Source: Maylandia zebra (taxonomy: Eukaryota; Chordata; Actinopteri; Cichliformes; Cichlidae). Taken from it: DNA of 64,000 nt. The stretch is from assembly GCF_041146795.1 (NCBI RefSeq), contig NC_135174.1:18098878-18162877 (forward strand), in the 5' to 3' direction. Shown here one piece after another: positions 23,636-36,099 of the stretch (positions are counted from its first letter, which is position 1; the number at the start of each line of letters is the position of its first letter). The notes below the pieces were generated by a model. The model was not told where the DNA came from. It ran no database searches and was given only the letters and a program-made list of their open reading frames with translations. The position numbers and the translations under genes are program-made.

Positions 23636-26600
23636 TTAGCCAAACTGGAAAAAGAAATTTCCAGGTCCAGAGTCTGTAATAAATCACAAAACAAATATTC
23701 AGTTAGTGTTCAATAAACCTATGTATATATAAAAACCATGGAGTGAAGAGAAAACGTACCTGGGCTGGAATCGAAAGTGAATCCTCCACTGTGGCCACCA
23801 AAGAAAGCCCTGAAGATGTTGTTTGCATCAAAATCTGTAGAAACAGGAAGTAGAGCAAGGTTAACATGGAGGATAAAAGGAAGCCAAAGATGGGAAAAGA
23901 ATGGAAATACAGGAAGGAAAACAATTTATGTGATATATTGCACATATAATTTAAAGAGAAACAGGAACTACAAGTGTTTTTTTTGGGGGTTTTTAAAATT
24001 ATTATTTATTTATTTATTTTTTTTAGTACAGGTCCAATCTGTAACAGATAACTGGACTTAAATGTACAGCCTCATACTGGCAAACCAGTATTAGAACAGT
24101 ACAGATATTTGTCGATTTAAAAATCAGATATCAGCCAATATTTTTCCTTTTCAGACACACAATGCAAAAAAATTCCCAAACATTTACTTGTTTAGTTCTA
24201 CTTTGATCAGCTGGTTGTTGCTCTTTTGAAGTTGCAAAGCGCCCTCTGGTGGACAAACTGCAACATCAACACTCCTAACCTTGTCAAAGGGTTTCTTCCA
24301 TCTCAGCTGTTATATATGTGATACCAGCTGATCAGCAATTAGCCAGTATCAGCCAGTAATTTCAGCCTGCTGATAAATCGTGTACGTCACAGTATGAATT
24401 GGACTTCTGCTTTTTTCACAAGGTATGTTGCTCTTTGTTGTATTCTGTGAGAAATATTCAAAACAATTAATATCTTCTGAAACTTTACAGCCAGCTTTCT
24501 GGATCACAGCTTTCTAATCACATACAGTGATGCTCTAAGATGAGACTTAGAAACAGTGGAACCTATTTGAGGTGGAAGATATATATAATAACCGTGTTTG
24601 TAAAAGCTGATTCATAGTTTCTATGTGGATTAGCACGTACATGTTGTAATTGTCTGCATTTTGGCTATAAATGCATCTTATTTCCTTTTCTGGAGGAGAA
24701 AAGGTTGAAAATTTTTGCGTGAGTTGGACCAATCAGCTTTACTACTTTACTGCTGCTTTGCGGCTGATTTCAGTGACTCAATCACTGCTGACAGCTGCAG
24801 CTTCTTATAAACTGGCGATGGAGAGTATGTCATTCACTTCCAATAACAACGGCCAACAAAGCCAAGGGACTTCGCCAGCACTCCACCGTCTCCGCACATC
24901 TTCTCACATATTTTACACCATTTCTTTTAATTATTTAAATATTTTGTTCATTTTAGTTGAGAAACAAGGTTTTTATGATAAAAATTAGTAGTAAAACTTT
25001 AACAATAAACTTAACGATTTTATTTTGTAGTATATATTATAGTTTCTCTTAGGCACACAGATATTAGTTTTGAGATACAAAGTTTTTGTTTTTTTTAGCC
25101 ATATCACTCAGTCCCATCACCTAAAGGCGACTGACACTTGATTTTGTAGGGACTGTCATGGGATGCCACATTATAAAAGGCCTTCTTACACAAGCAGACA
25201 TTTTAACTGACATTGCAGAAAATGGTTAATAATGTATGAAAATTTGCCCGTGTTCTGTTAAAGCGTCCCATTAGGTCTTGACAGTTTGACAGCAAGTCAG
25301 GGACACGGGGACTTGCTGCATGGAAACATGGAATGAGTTTCTAGAAACTAAATTATGGAAATTAAATTGTACTTTGTACTTTTTTTCTGTGTTGACATGT
25401 CTCAGTGTTTAATTTAAATGAGATCCCAAAAAATCTTGGAACTTTCTCATGTAAAACTGGGCAATAATCATATATGAAGTCTACAGAAAACCCAAAACCC
25501 TTAAAAAGGTTTTTGCCCTTTTTCAAATGTAAACACGACCATCGTTCAGACAATCATGATCTCCTGGGTTTCCTACTAGGTCTAAAAGATCTATTGGTCT
25601 TATTAATTACCCAAGTACAAACAAATGCCCTATAATAAATGACAAAGCCACTGCTATTTCCCACTATGACAGGTCAAAATATCTTCTGGGTTACTCTTCT
25701 CTTTAGATACACCCGTTTCAAAAGCCGATAGAGCACAAAGGGAATATAAATGTACCTCCGCCATCAAAACAGCCGTCATCCTCCAGGTCGTGCCCGTTGT
25801 CATAGCGGACCTTCTTCTTCGGGTCGGAGAGGACAGTGAAGGCCTCACCCACTTCTTTGAATTTCTTTTCCTCCTCCTTTTGCACCTCTGGTGTTGCTGA
25901 ACTGTGACGGTCTGCAAGACAATTTCAACGGTTGTCTACAATAAATCCTCGAGATAAGTGAGACTCAACTGTTAAGTGATGTTGTAGCTCAGCTGGCTCA
26001 TGATCCTAACCTAATTCACTGGTTATTGTAATGTGTAAAGCACAGAGAAAAAGTGATGCGTTGTCTTGTCATTGGTAGGCCTTGACCTACTGTGTGCACA
26101 CTGCACTTAAATCTGACCAATAACTCTAGGCAGAGCCCTGATTACTGTGAGCTGTACTAGTGTGAACTGTGTGGAAAGACTAGGACAGCTACCTGGGTGA
26201 TGCATGAGGGCTCGTTTGCGATACGCTTTCTTGATCTCGTCCTCAGTAGCATTCTTCCCGACCCCGAGCACCTTGTAGTAATCTTTCCTTTTGCTCTTCT
26301 TCAGCTCCATCTGTGCCTTCTTCAGCATTTGCTTGTGATCTGGAGGGAAAGAGAAATGCAAGCCATGTGAGAAAAACTGAACATTAAATTCAATCAGAGC
26401 TTAGGAAAACAAGGAGAGCAGCTCACCTGAGGTTTTCTCTGTCTGATAAACTTTTTCATAGTCCCGTACAGCCTCTTCATATTGCTCTGTGTCCATGTAG
26501 CTACAGGTAACACAAGGTCAGACACAAACTTTACAATGCTGAACAACGAAACACACAAAGCATGGAAAACTGACTCAGAATGCCTGTAACATACCACTGA

Positions 26601-29600
26601 GCTCTTCTTAAGTATGCCTTGATGTAAGTGTCATCTAGTTTGATTGCACTGGTACAGTCTTCAATGGCTTGATCAACTTTCTTCAGCTGTTGATGAAGAG
26701 ATAATGACAGTGAGCTGACAGGATACAAAGAACCAGAAGACCCAGAATACTACGATTACTAATATTAAGCAAATTATAGCTAACAACGAGAGGAAACTGT
26801 GGTATAATGAAACAAGCTTTTACCTTTGCTCCTGCTGTGGCTCTGTTGCAGTAGAGTTTAGCGTTGGTCTTAATGTTGTTGGGGTCTATTGCGAGTGCCT
26901 CGGTGTAAAGCTGATAGGCAGCTTCATAGTTGTTGTTCTTAAACGCCTGGTTTCCTTCCTCCTTCTTAGCTTTTAATGCTTTGGCATTCTGGTGAGCAAA
27001 GAAGGCACCGATACTTTTCAGGCCTTTTGTTTTAACATTCTTAAAAATCCTTTAATCTATTTGTATTTTCAATGTTTTTTTCAAAACATATTGTGTGCAA
27101 ACTTGAAGTCTAAAAACATCTCAGATCATTTTTCATCCTTTGAAAGCTGATTTTTGGATTATATTTTAAATTTAGCACCGACTACTTTACTCTGTACCCT
27201 TGTTCTTCTGCCGTGTAAACACACGGCCAAGGTTGCTTATCTTGTCACAAATGACTGCAAAATAATCACCTGAAGTGTCTATAGTGTCAACAACATTTGT
27301 GCTTGTACACACATAGAAAGAAATATGGGGACCCATTTAGAAGGACCTTGAAAAAGGTCATATGGTGTTTTACCTTAAAGCAAAGCTCCTTGAATTTAAT
27401 CAATCATCTTCTTTTGATCATCTGCCTCCATCTCACCCTATGACTAGCATCCTACTCTGTCACATCAACCATCTGGTTGTCCCCCTTCACTACAATCACA
27501 AGCTTCCACTGAGGTCTTCCCTTTTTCCTCCTGCCTGGCAACATCCTTTATCCAGTATACCTCCTCTGCACAAGTCCAGACCATCTCAGCTTGCCTCTCT
27601 AACTTTGTCTTGCATTCTTAGTTTGCAACTGTGGAACTTCAATACAAAAAGAACTTGCAAACATTGAGTTGTAGGTGGCATTATCAACAATCTTACCCTG
27701 CAGGCCAGTCGGGCTTTTTCATGGTCAGGTGCCATTTTCAGAGCCTGGACAAAGAACTGCACTGCTTTATCGATGCAGTCCTCATAATAAAGACACAGGC
27801 CTCGAACGTACAGCGCGTCTGCATTTGTAGAATCCATTCGCAGGATGTCACTGTAAAGAAAAGGCTGGCTTTAAAGAATGGCACAAAGAAGTGGAATAAA
27901 AAATAATGACTGTCCATCACAGCTGCTCTTACCTTGCTACAGACTGAGCTTCTGGATAGCGTCCAAGCAGAGCGAGACATTCTGCTTTGAGGATTTTGAA
28001 GCGGTGGCAGGCAGAAGCCAAAGCTAAGGCCCGGTCCATGCAGTACACCACCTGAATCAGGGCCACAACCAAATACTACACAGTTATACCCCCATATTAC
28101 ATTCAGAAACTGGAAAAACTGAAATATTTGGAGCTTTGTGAAAACTAACAATCCATGCATCCACTGGATAGGTCACCATCCATCACAGCGCGCAGTGGCT
28201 GTTGTCTTTGTAATAAGCTAACATTATGGCAAATAAAAAAGAAAACAAAAAAAACAGCAATTTCTTTTGCTCAATATTTGATTTAATTACCTGAAGAAAC
28301 AAGTTATTTAACTTTAAGACTGAGGGATTTTCTTTAACTTTAAAATTTATATGAAAAAAATCTAATAAATGAATAAAAACAAAGCGATGTGGAGGTGGTG
28401 GAGGACGCAGGTTCATCCGGTCGGAGTTAGGCTCTGACTCTGAGATTTGGCACTATAGCACATCTCGCAAGTGCAACTGCCGGTCCCTGCTGGCTTGCCA
28501 CCACCGCGGGATTTCTGCAGTGGAGATGGGAACGTAGAGAGGGGCCCGGCGGCAGCAGACTTGCGTGCCTCAGCGACCAGCAAGGTAGCTAGCCGGAGTC
28601 GCCAGCCAATTGTCGCATTCCACCGATATCGGTCTGCATGTGACACTGAGTAATCTAGAGACAGAGGCAACTGTTAATACTTCCACAGGTTCACCTCAGA
28701 AACTGTGACAGTTGTTTCTTCTACAAAGATTTTGTTGCCTGAAGGCTTTCTGTTAGAATCATATTGTACTCAACAGCGAGTGAGTTTGAGTGTTTAGGGA
28801 GAGCTGAAAAGGAAAGGATTTACACAAACTCGCACGCACGCACAGGCTTTGTGATGAGAGCCCATTTTCTTGTTTTCATAATCATTTAATGTCAAAATTG
28901 TACTTTTCATATAAATATGAGTAATAGCAAAGTCCAACATGTAAACGCTAAAATTTTATCTAATCACACAGACATATGACAAAATCCTTTTCCAGCATAT
29001 TTATGTTTTGGTGACAACCACACACTCATACAGTGGCAAACAAAACTCAATTTATAATTTACAAGAATGCTAAAAAACAAGAGAAAGTGCATAAATTACC
29101 TTTCTGAAATCCCGCTTTTCAAAGCCAAAATCTGCCATCCGCTGATATTCCAACAGTGTTGCTGCATTATTTTTCTAAAATTAATAAAAACAACAATAAT
29201 TACTAACCGATGGATTCACTCAAATATTTAGCTCAGCATGTGATCCTACTCAATGCTTGTTTTTATATAGTAATTAAATTAAATGATTAAAGCTTCCCAC
29301 CTCCTGCTGGGCCTCTCTATTGCTCGGCTCCAGTTCCAAAACCTTCTGAAAGCAGCGATTGGCTGCCATGGCATTTCCCAAAGACAGGTGGCACTTGCCC
29401 TCACGTAGATGCCCCTATGAGATGGAACGGACATTTCTCAGAACATCATTACCGTGCACTGCATGATGTGCGAAGCGGACAATACAAGTGATGTTCGATA
29501 TGTCACAAGCAGTTCAAACTCACCTTCATGAAACAGTCATCCAGACGCACAGCCTGCTGGGAATCTTCTAGAGCCTCCCGAAAGCGGCAGAGCATCATGA

Positions 29601-32600
29601 GGGTGGCTGCCCTGTTCCCATAATAACTGGCATTTTTGGGGCATGCATCTTCAGATTTAAAAAAAGAAAAGAAAAAAAAGAATCATTTATGTGACAAAAA
29701 CAAAATGATACAGGTGCATATCAGAGACCAACATCTGGGCTTGCCATCACTGACAACTGGAGTGTTTCAGCATCATCAGAAAATAAAAATAAGAAGGTAA
29801 ACTCTGACTTCCCCATTTTTTGTTTTTCTTTTGTCCCAACTTATATGATTACAGGATGGTGTGCAGCTGAATCAGCCACTGCCAAACTAAAATCATGTGC
29901 CAACAATCAGTGCATGACTGTACCGCAGGCCTTTATTGGGACTGTTCACTGGCAGCATTTCTCAACAGCAAAGTATGAAGAAATGTCGAGTGGGCGTCGT
30001 TGGGTGTTTAGAGTCAACAATGTGACAACTTAAAATCAAGCCACCGAGTATACTCACCAATGGCCTTGGTGTAATAGTTGAAAGCCTGAGAGTAATCCTT
30101 CTTGCTGTAGTATGCATTGCCTTGCTCTTTGAAACTTTCAGCCAGACTGGAGAGTGGAGAAAAAGACATAATTAATTAAAACTACTCAATAAACCAGAAA
30201 ACTAATAAACCACTTAATTTCCCCCTTGAAGGTGGAGATATACAGGAAGCGTTTAAACAAACTACTGTCCCCCCGAACCGCCCTATAAACCTTTTTATTG
30301 TAGTTTCCACTGATGGCTGAAATTCCTGACTGTAACTGAATGAATGACCTTGACTATAAAACAGTGATACTTCTTCTAGTACCAGTTTTCACTTTTCAGG
30401 GAATTTCCAGCCTGCAAAGTGTCCACAAGGACTCGACTGTGCTTCACCTAGAACTAGGACAGCAGATCTGGGTACATACAGTCCTGACTACTGATAGCTC
30501 AAGTACTAAACATAGCCATGAAATTCACCGGCTGCAGTCTTTTCATAAGTGCCAAGTGTTAAAGGAGAACTCAATACTGATTCTCATGTATGACTTAATG
30601 TAGCAGTTTTTATGTAGCCCAAAATGTACCCAGGTACAATAAAAGTACTTTTCCGATACAGTAAATGTGGGTGCTGTTGCGACACTTGTTAGCCACACCT
30701 AAGAATGCAGACACAAAAAACCCCAACATGCAACAAACTCAAGCAAACAATATTAAACCACTTTAACTGAGATGAAACAAGTCCAGGTGACTCACAAGTG
30801 GATCAACCACAAATCACACATACCTGAATGAACTAGGTTTCATGAGGAATCAGAAACTAATAATTACTTTCAAACGGCCTGCTATAGTTACTATATTATT
30901 TTTAAGTTAGGGGTTAGGGTTTAGTCTTTTTTTTTTAAGTGATAGTGTCTGCAGTTTGTTGTTTCACTTAAAGTGAACAAACACAAATGAGAATTCTTAT
31001 TTGGTGTAAATTCAAAATAAAATCAATTATCTGTATTCTATTCTTCATTTAGAAAAAGGATAGCATTATATTTTAAAAAAGAAATAATGCAAAGCCATTA
31101 AATGTCTTCATGAAATATAAAAAATTCTTTAGAAGTATGTGATGTGTTAAAGCCAGGATCCCACCAAACCAGAGTTATGTTTAAGTTCTACCTGTGGCGT
31201 TTCTATCTTCCTGTGAAAACCTGCACGCCTTAACTGTGAACAACAGTCCAACATAGCGATGGATACTAATAAGACCATATAGATGTTTATAGAACCTACT
31301 TTTTAAATGGATTTCCTGATTTATTTTTGGACAATGGTCTGTATATAGGGAAAACATAAAAGTTGTATTATCTCTGAGTCTACACAATGTAGAAAAAGCT
31401 TGAATTCTTTCCGAGTTTGACGTCAAAAAAAAAAAGAAGCTTGGAGGCATACAACAACAATGGAATAATTTGATCCATTTCAATTGAGCTATGGATTTTT
31501 GCAGTTTAACAGTGAAAATGGAATCAACTCAAAATTTTAAATTACGTGAATAAACCTGGTGTCTAACTTCAAATCGCTCAACCTAAACTGTCCCTGTGTA
31601 CTCATTCCTGTACATTCTGATCATTCTCAGTGAAAATCTTGCCAGCTTTAAGTTTGCCTCCTTTCTTTTTGTTTGTGCCACCGCCTCCAAACCACACATC
31701 ATCACTGTCTCACTACCATTTTGTTGTCACTGCTCCACCCTTCCAGCACTCTTTTTCACTGCTCCAAATATTTTGGTTACTTTGATCCCCGATTTTGAAA
31801 TTCCAAATAATTAATTTTAGATTTCTGAAAAAGACACGATGGGCAACAGTTAGTTATTTTTTTGTTTAACTTTTTTAGCCACAAGAGTTATAAATGATTT
31901 TCCAAGGATTACTTGCCCAATCGGTTTTCTTCCTATCAAACTTTAATATTAGGATAATTCTACTAAAGCAAAATTAGGCTTTGCGGAGTGACTTTGCTCA
32001 TTAATATGCCCGCAAATCATTAAGGGAATCAGGTGGCTTTACTGTGTTCGATATAAAGTCCACGGAGCTTCCTCTTGCGACCATTTGATAACAATAATGC
32101 GTTACAAGTTTTAGTTCAAGAAACCCAACTTAAAAACAGGTCAAAAATATTTCTATTACAATCCTGAAAATAATTTCCTCCCGCACACTGAAGTCACATT
32201 TTACATTTACGGTACGATTAATCCAGGTCTCACTCAATCCTACATTTTAATCTTTCAAGTCCATCGTTACGTAAGCCAGACAAGGTATAACACCTAACAG
32301 TACTTTTATTATCCCACGCAGGTGCGTTACGGTGTATTTAAGCGGAAATGCAACAAAGGCCGCTTGCACGAAAGGAGACCAAAAAAAAAAACATGTTTGC
32401 GTGCAAAGCGCACGTTGATGACTCGTTTCCGATGCGATTCACCCGGGTGAGCTGAGGGTGCGAGGCGCTCATGCTCGATTCCCTTTAGGTGCAGAACCTT
32501 CGGCATAGTCTCGTTACTGTTTGAATACAGTAAAATGGCATGAAACCTCTCGGGAAAGTATTGAAAACAAGTAATCACTTCAAATTAAGGTTATGAAGGC

Positions 32601-33166
32601 TTTTGCTGATCATACCTGACAGTCTCTTATGGAAGTTTCTCGAATATGAAAGCTGGAACTGCTAGTGTGCAATAAATAAGATGCTTTAAGGATGAGACTT
32701 AAACACATATTGACATACAGCTCAATGACGCCCAAAGGGGTTAGGCGCACGTGAATTATCGGATACCTCACATTGACCATGGCAAAGCACGCCAGTTCAC
32801 CTGGTTTTGTTTTGTTCTCTTAACGAACAATCTGGCGAGCTGCCCGGCTGTCTAATTTGAGTTCACAATTTTATTTTTAATGTAAATTCCCCAAACAATA
32901 ACAAAGCAAATACCCGAAATTTCTAAAAAGCAAGATTTAAGAACGCTGTCGCGTTAAGCTAGCACGGTTAGCTTGGCTCCGGGGTGACCGAACTGATGTT
33001 TCCGAGCTCTGTCAGCTAACCGGCTAATATCACTCGGGTTATTTTCACTCCACACACGCATCACAGTGAAACCCGACGAGTAGGTATACTTTTACCGTTC
33101 AAGGTCCTCCTGGTTGCAGATTTGTGGCTCTGTTTCTACCGGCACGTCGATGTCAACAGCTGCCAT
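23636..33166 (-). CDS. dnajc7: DnaJ homolog subfamily C member 7 (TPR2), complete, 14 coding exons
   Basis: Cytosolic TPR co-chaperone that binds HSP70 and HSP90 and stimulates HSP70 ATPase through its J domain. Exons, 5' to 3': 33166-33096, 30146-30058, 29648-29524, 29414-29301, 29174-29100, 28051-27933, 27850-27697, 26988-26824, 26686-26595, 26500-26427, 26339-26193, 25911-25756, 23834-23760, 23673-23636. All junctions are AG/GT, phases join, total 1494 nt, 497 residues plus stop (human 494). Visible are TPR repeats from [14 protein letters not shown] through [17 protein letters not shown], then the J domain from about residue 379 (DYYKVLGV) with HPD at 407-409, split by an intron after the P codon's third base, the [13 protein letters not shown] helix, and the C-terminal [10 protein letters not shown]...FFFQFG. 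The fish N-terminus ([15 protein letters not shown]) is divergent and short. Confidence 0.97.
24060..24420. repeat. Probable interspersed repeat in dnajc7 intron
   Basis: Words such as 'cagatatcagccaatatt', 'gcgccctctggtggacaaac' and 'agccagtatcagccagtaat' are typical of a dispersed fish repeat. Ends not defined. Confidence 0.4.
24239..24252 (-). promoter_or_regulatory. CTCF-type core motif
   Basis: The minus strand reads CCACCAGAGGGCGC, a full match to the consensus CCASYAGRKGGCRS. It lies within the probable repeat at 24060-24420, so it may be repeat-borne. Confidence 0.5.
28400..28735. other. GC-rich island in a dnajc7 intron with a short 18S-rRNA-3'-like word
   Basis: Between dnajc7 exons at 28051 and 29100 the AT-rich intron is interrupted by about 270 bases of GC-rich, CpG-containing sequence (28405-28665) with short open frames on both strands that match nothing recognised. 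Next to it, minus-strand 28685-28712 reads GTTTCTGAGGTGAACCTGTGGAAG, split here as GTTTCTGAGG then TGAACCTGTGGAAG, resembling the 3' end of 18S rRNA over about 25 bases. Similarity does not continue upstream. Confidence 0.4.
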
Positions 33167-33230
33167 TTTTTCTGGAAAATACTGCTGTGAATTGACGTAA
33201 TTTCCGGAAATGGCTATTTGTGTCAATTAA
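33167..33230 (-). promoter_or_regulatory. dnajc7 promoter
   Basis: Within 50 bases of the ATG lie TGACGTAA (33193-33200, CRE-like) and the palindrome ATTTCCGGAAAT (33200-33211), which offers an ETS GGAA core on each strand. No TATA box is evident. This is typical of a TATA-less housekeeping promoter. Confidence 0.6.
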
Positions 33231-36099
33231 AAAAAATAGGTCACCATAAAAAGAAAAGAAAACAGTAAAATGTACAACACGAGGTTTTATTAGTTCTTAT
33301 AGCGGGATACGTGTCTGTAGCAGTAGTAGTAGTAATGATGTCCATTTATTTCATGAACAAAATGTTATAGATTTATGAGAATTCGGTGCGATTGGTGGTT
33401 TGGACTTTTATTTTGAAGGATGTATATAACCACGTTCTATTCTAGGTTTCATAACTTCATTATTTGCTTCCCTGCTGTTATCAGTGTTAATTCTCTTATT
33501 TGTATTTACAATATATACACATCCCTACACACTTTCCAGGAGTGGGCTCGTTAATATTCCTAGGAAGTGCCGAAAAAACATTCATACATATCAATGTGTC
33601 TAAATGTAGGTTATTTTCTGGCAATACTAAAAGTAAAATAGTCTTTTTATGTTACCAAAAGTAAAAAATAAATAAATAAATAAAAATAAATTAACCAGTA
33701 ATATGATGCTGTTAGCTTTAAACCTTCAAATCATCTATATACCTTCACTTGTATTTTACTTATTAATTTATTTCTTTGTGTTCACCCGGGAGCATGCAGA
33801 CTTTTCCAGATAAAATAACCCACAACTGTACGTGTGGATATGGATTTTCCTATCTTATAAATCTGCTTATGAAAGTGCTCAATATGCAAACAATAGCATT
33901 TATTCCAGACTATAAGGTCTAGGTAACAAGAATGACTGTAAATACTTTATTGCACCAGTAATTAGATGTCGTTTCTAAATATTATATGCCATCATTATAA
34001 AAATCCCGATAGCCACAGTTCTTTGTAATCTTTTTTAAACCAATCTCTATGTCAAAAAAAGGTACCAACATCTGTGTACTCTTAGGTTACACTATTTTAT
34101 ACTTTTTTGCCTACCACTAGAGGGCACTAAGCTATTAAAATACAGGCACAAGGAACAGATCAGCTGCGACTTAATCTGGTAAAAATATTTCAAATCCTCA
34201 GTGGTCAATAATTCACCACATGTGTAATTTCTTCTACAACCCGTAGACTCATGTCATATGACGCATTCATTTTATTTGATTATAAATACAATAATTCTGA
34301 ACCCCGTTTTGTATCAATCGACTGTGTTATTTTATGACATGTATCCACTATGAAATTATAAAAAGAAGAAAAAGACACTTGTTTGCCTGTAAAGAAAACA
34401 CAAGAACAACGGTTTAAAAACCAGGGCTATTTATAAGTTCATATAGAATACAGTATCAACATTTTTTTTTACCACATAATAATTTACATTATTGCAATTG
34501 ATGCACAGTTACACTAGTCATTAATTGTATTGGGTGACACTTAAAAATACATATTGCTTAGGGTGATTCAGCACAGCCATGTAGGATAGAGATTTCTATA
34601 ATGAGAGGACACTGTTTTTCTTTTAAATACACTCTATAAATAATAATTATAATATAATGTTAAAGACACTTTAAAAACTTGTGGATAAAGCCTTTTGATA
34701 TGATGAATAACACACATCCATCCATCTGTTCATATTGCACAAACAGCATCAAGCTGCTACAGTTTGTTAATTCACTGGAAATACTTGAAGTCCCCTTCTT
34801 TAGCTTTTCTAAGGCAGCATAAAAAAAACATTAGATAAGTTGCTAGATATAAGGAGTGTGTTGTTCAATGGATTGTATTTATCAAGATTTCTAATTTTGA
34901 TTTTTGATTATTACAAATACACTGCACTATTGTTAAAACAAAACACTCTTATATCTAAATACAACTACATTATAGTGTGTTTTAAACCATTTATGTTTAA
35001 ATAGTGCTTATACCCGCTACCGTAATTCTGGGGACTTTAAGTGTTGATGTCTATGAAGCCATCTAAAATTCTCCTAAAAAACATGCATCATAGTGGCTCC
35101 TGTCATCAGAGTTTTGGATTACCGAGTTCCAATTTAGGGAGCCAATCTATGATTGAGGGTCGCACAGTAAAGACCGACGTGTCAAACACTTGTAACACTT
35201 ATGTGTATATTCAAAGGATGGTGGTTAACTGGTTTAGAACTTTTAAACTATTGGTATTTGTCAGTGTTATGAAGATTTATTCTTCTAGTATGGCCAGAAC
35301 AGAGTTTCAATTAAAGAAACATTCCCTTGATCCTTTGCTCTGATGTATAATGGTAAGACATGGACGGTAGTAGTGCACACTTTCCATGTAAAATGCTTTC
35401 AAGCACAGCACTCTTACAACCTTCAGTATCAAATAAATTATAAAAAAAAAGGCATTTTGTATTTGTTGATGGCTGTAAAATTGTAACATTTGTCAGGGTT
35501 CGTTGTCGTCATTGTCGTCGTCTCAGCCTGACAAGTTACAGATCTGCACTTTTTTTGTCATATGTTGGCATATGGAAATCAACAGTTTTCCTGGGAGTTT
35601 CAGATTTAGTTATGAAAACTTAAGCAAAGATAAAGTGTTTTTCTTCTTCTCCCAGAGTACAACTTCCCAAAATTAAAGAATTTTTTTGGCAACAAACACT
35701 GTGTAACACTTAAACACCCTAGTGTATTAGTTTCTTATCATTTTATAAATAAAACTAGAGGATGCTTATTCTTATGGCTTCCAGAGGGGTCCAGACCCCG
35801 GGGAACATGCACTCAACAGTTTGCTGACAGGAGACAGCTGAGCAATGGTCCTTCCATTTTTAAGTATGAGACGCTGGTCAGTCAGCGCCAAAATCTCAAT
35901 CCACACCAGGGGATTGTGCCTTTTGCTCTTATGACTTGGCAAACTTGACATAATATGTTGTCCCCACTCTCTCTGTGTAGTGTCCTTGTCACTCAGAGGG
36001 GGCTGTGATTTGTTCTCAGAAGACCAGTTTAATCTTTTCTCCCAGTTTTGGCTAGGTTAGGTCAGCTCTGCTGTTGGTCCTTCAGCATCATGCTCCCTG
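33231..36099 (-). other. dnajc7-znf385c interval, probably long znf385c 3' UTR plus spacer
   Basis: AT-rich, no exon found on either strand. In particular I saw no NKIRAS2-like coding exons on the plus strand, the gene that occupies this position in human. Several minus-strand AATAAA words exist (for example in TTTTATT near 33284 and 34270), so the znf385c poly(A) site cannot be fixed. Confidence 0.55.
34114..34127 (+). promoter_or_regulatory. CTCF-type core motif
   Basis: CCACTAGAGGGCAC fits CCASYAGRKGGCRS at every position and lies in the interval between dnajc7 and znf385c, pointing right. The other match in the window (24239-24252) points left. Confidence 0.5.

Noticed and set aside
33231..36099. 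Search for an NKIRAS2-like gene on the plus strand
   Set aside because: No Ras-like P-loop or other conserved segment was found in any frame.
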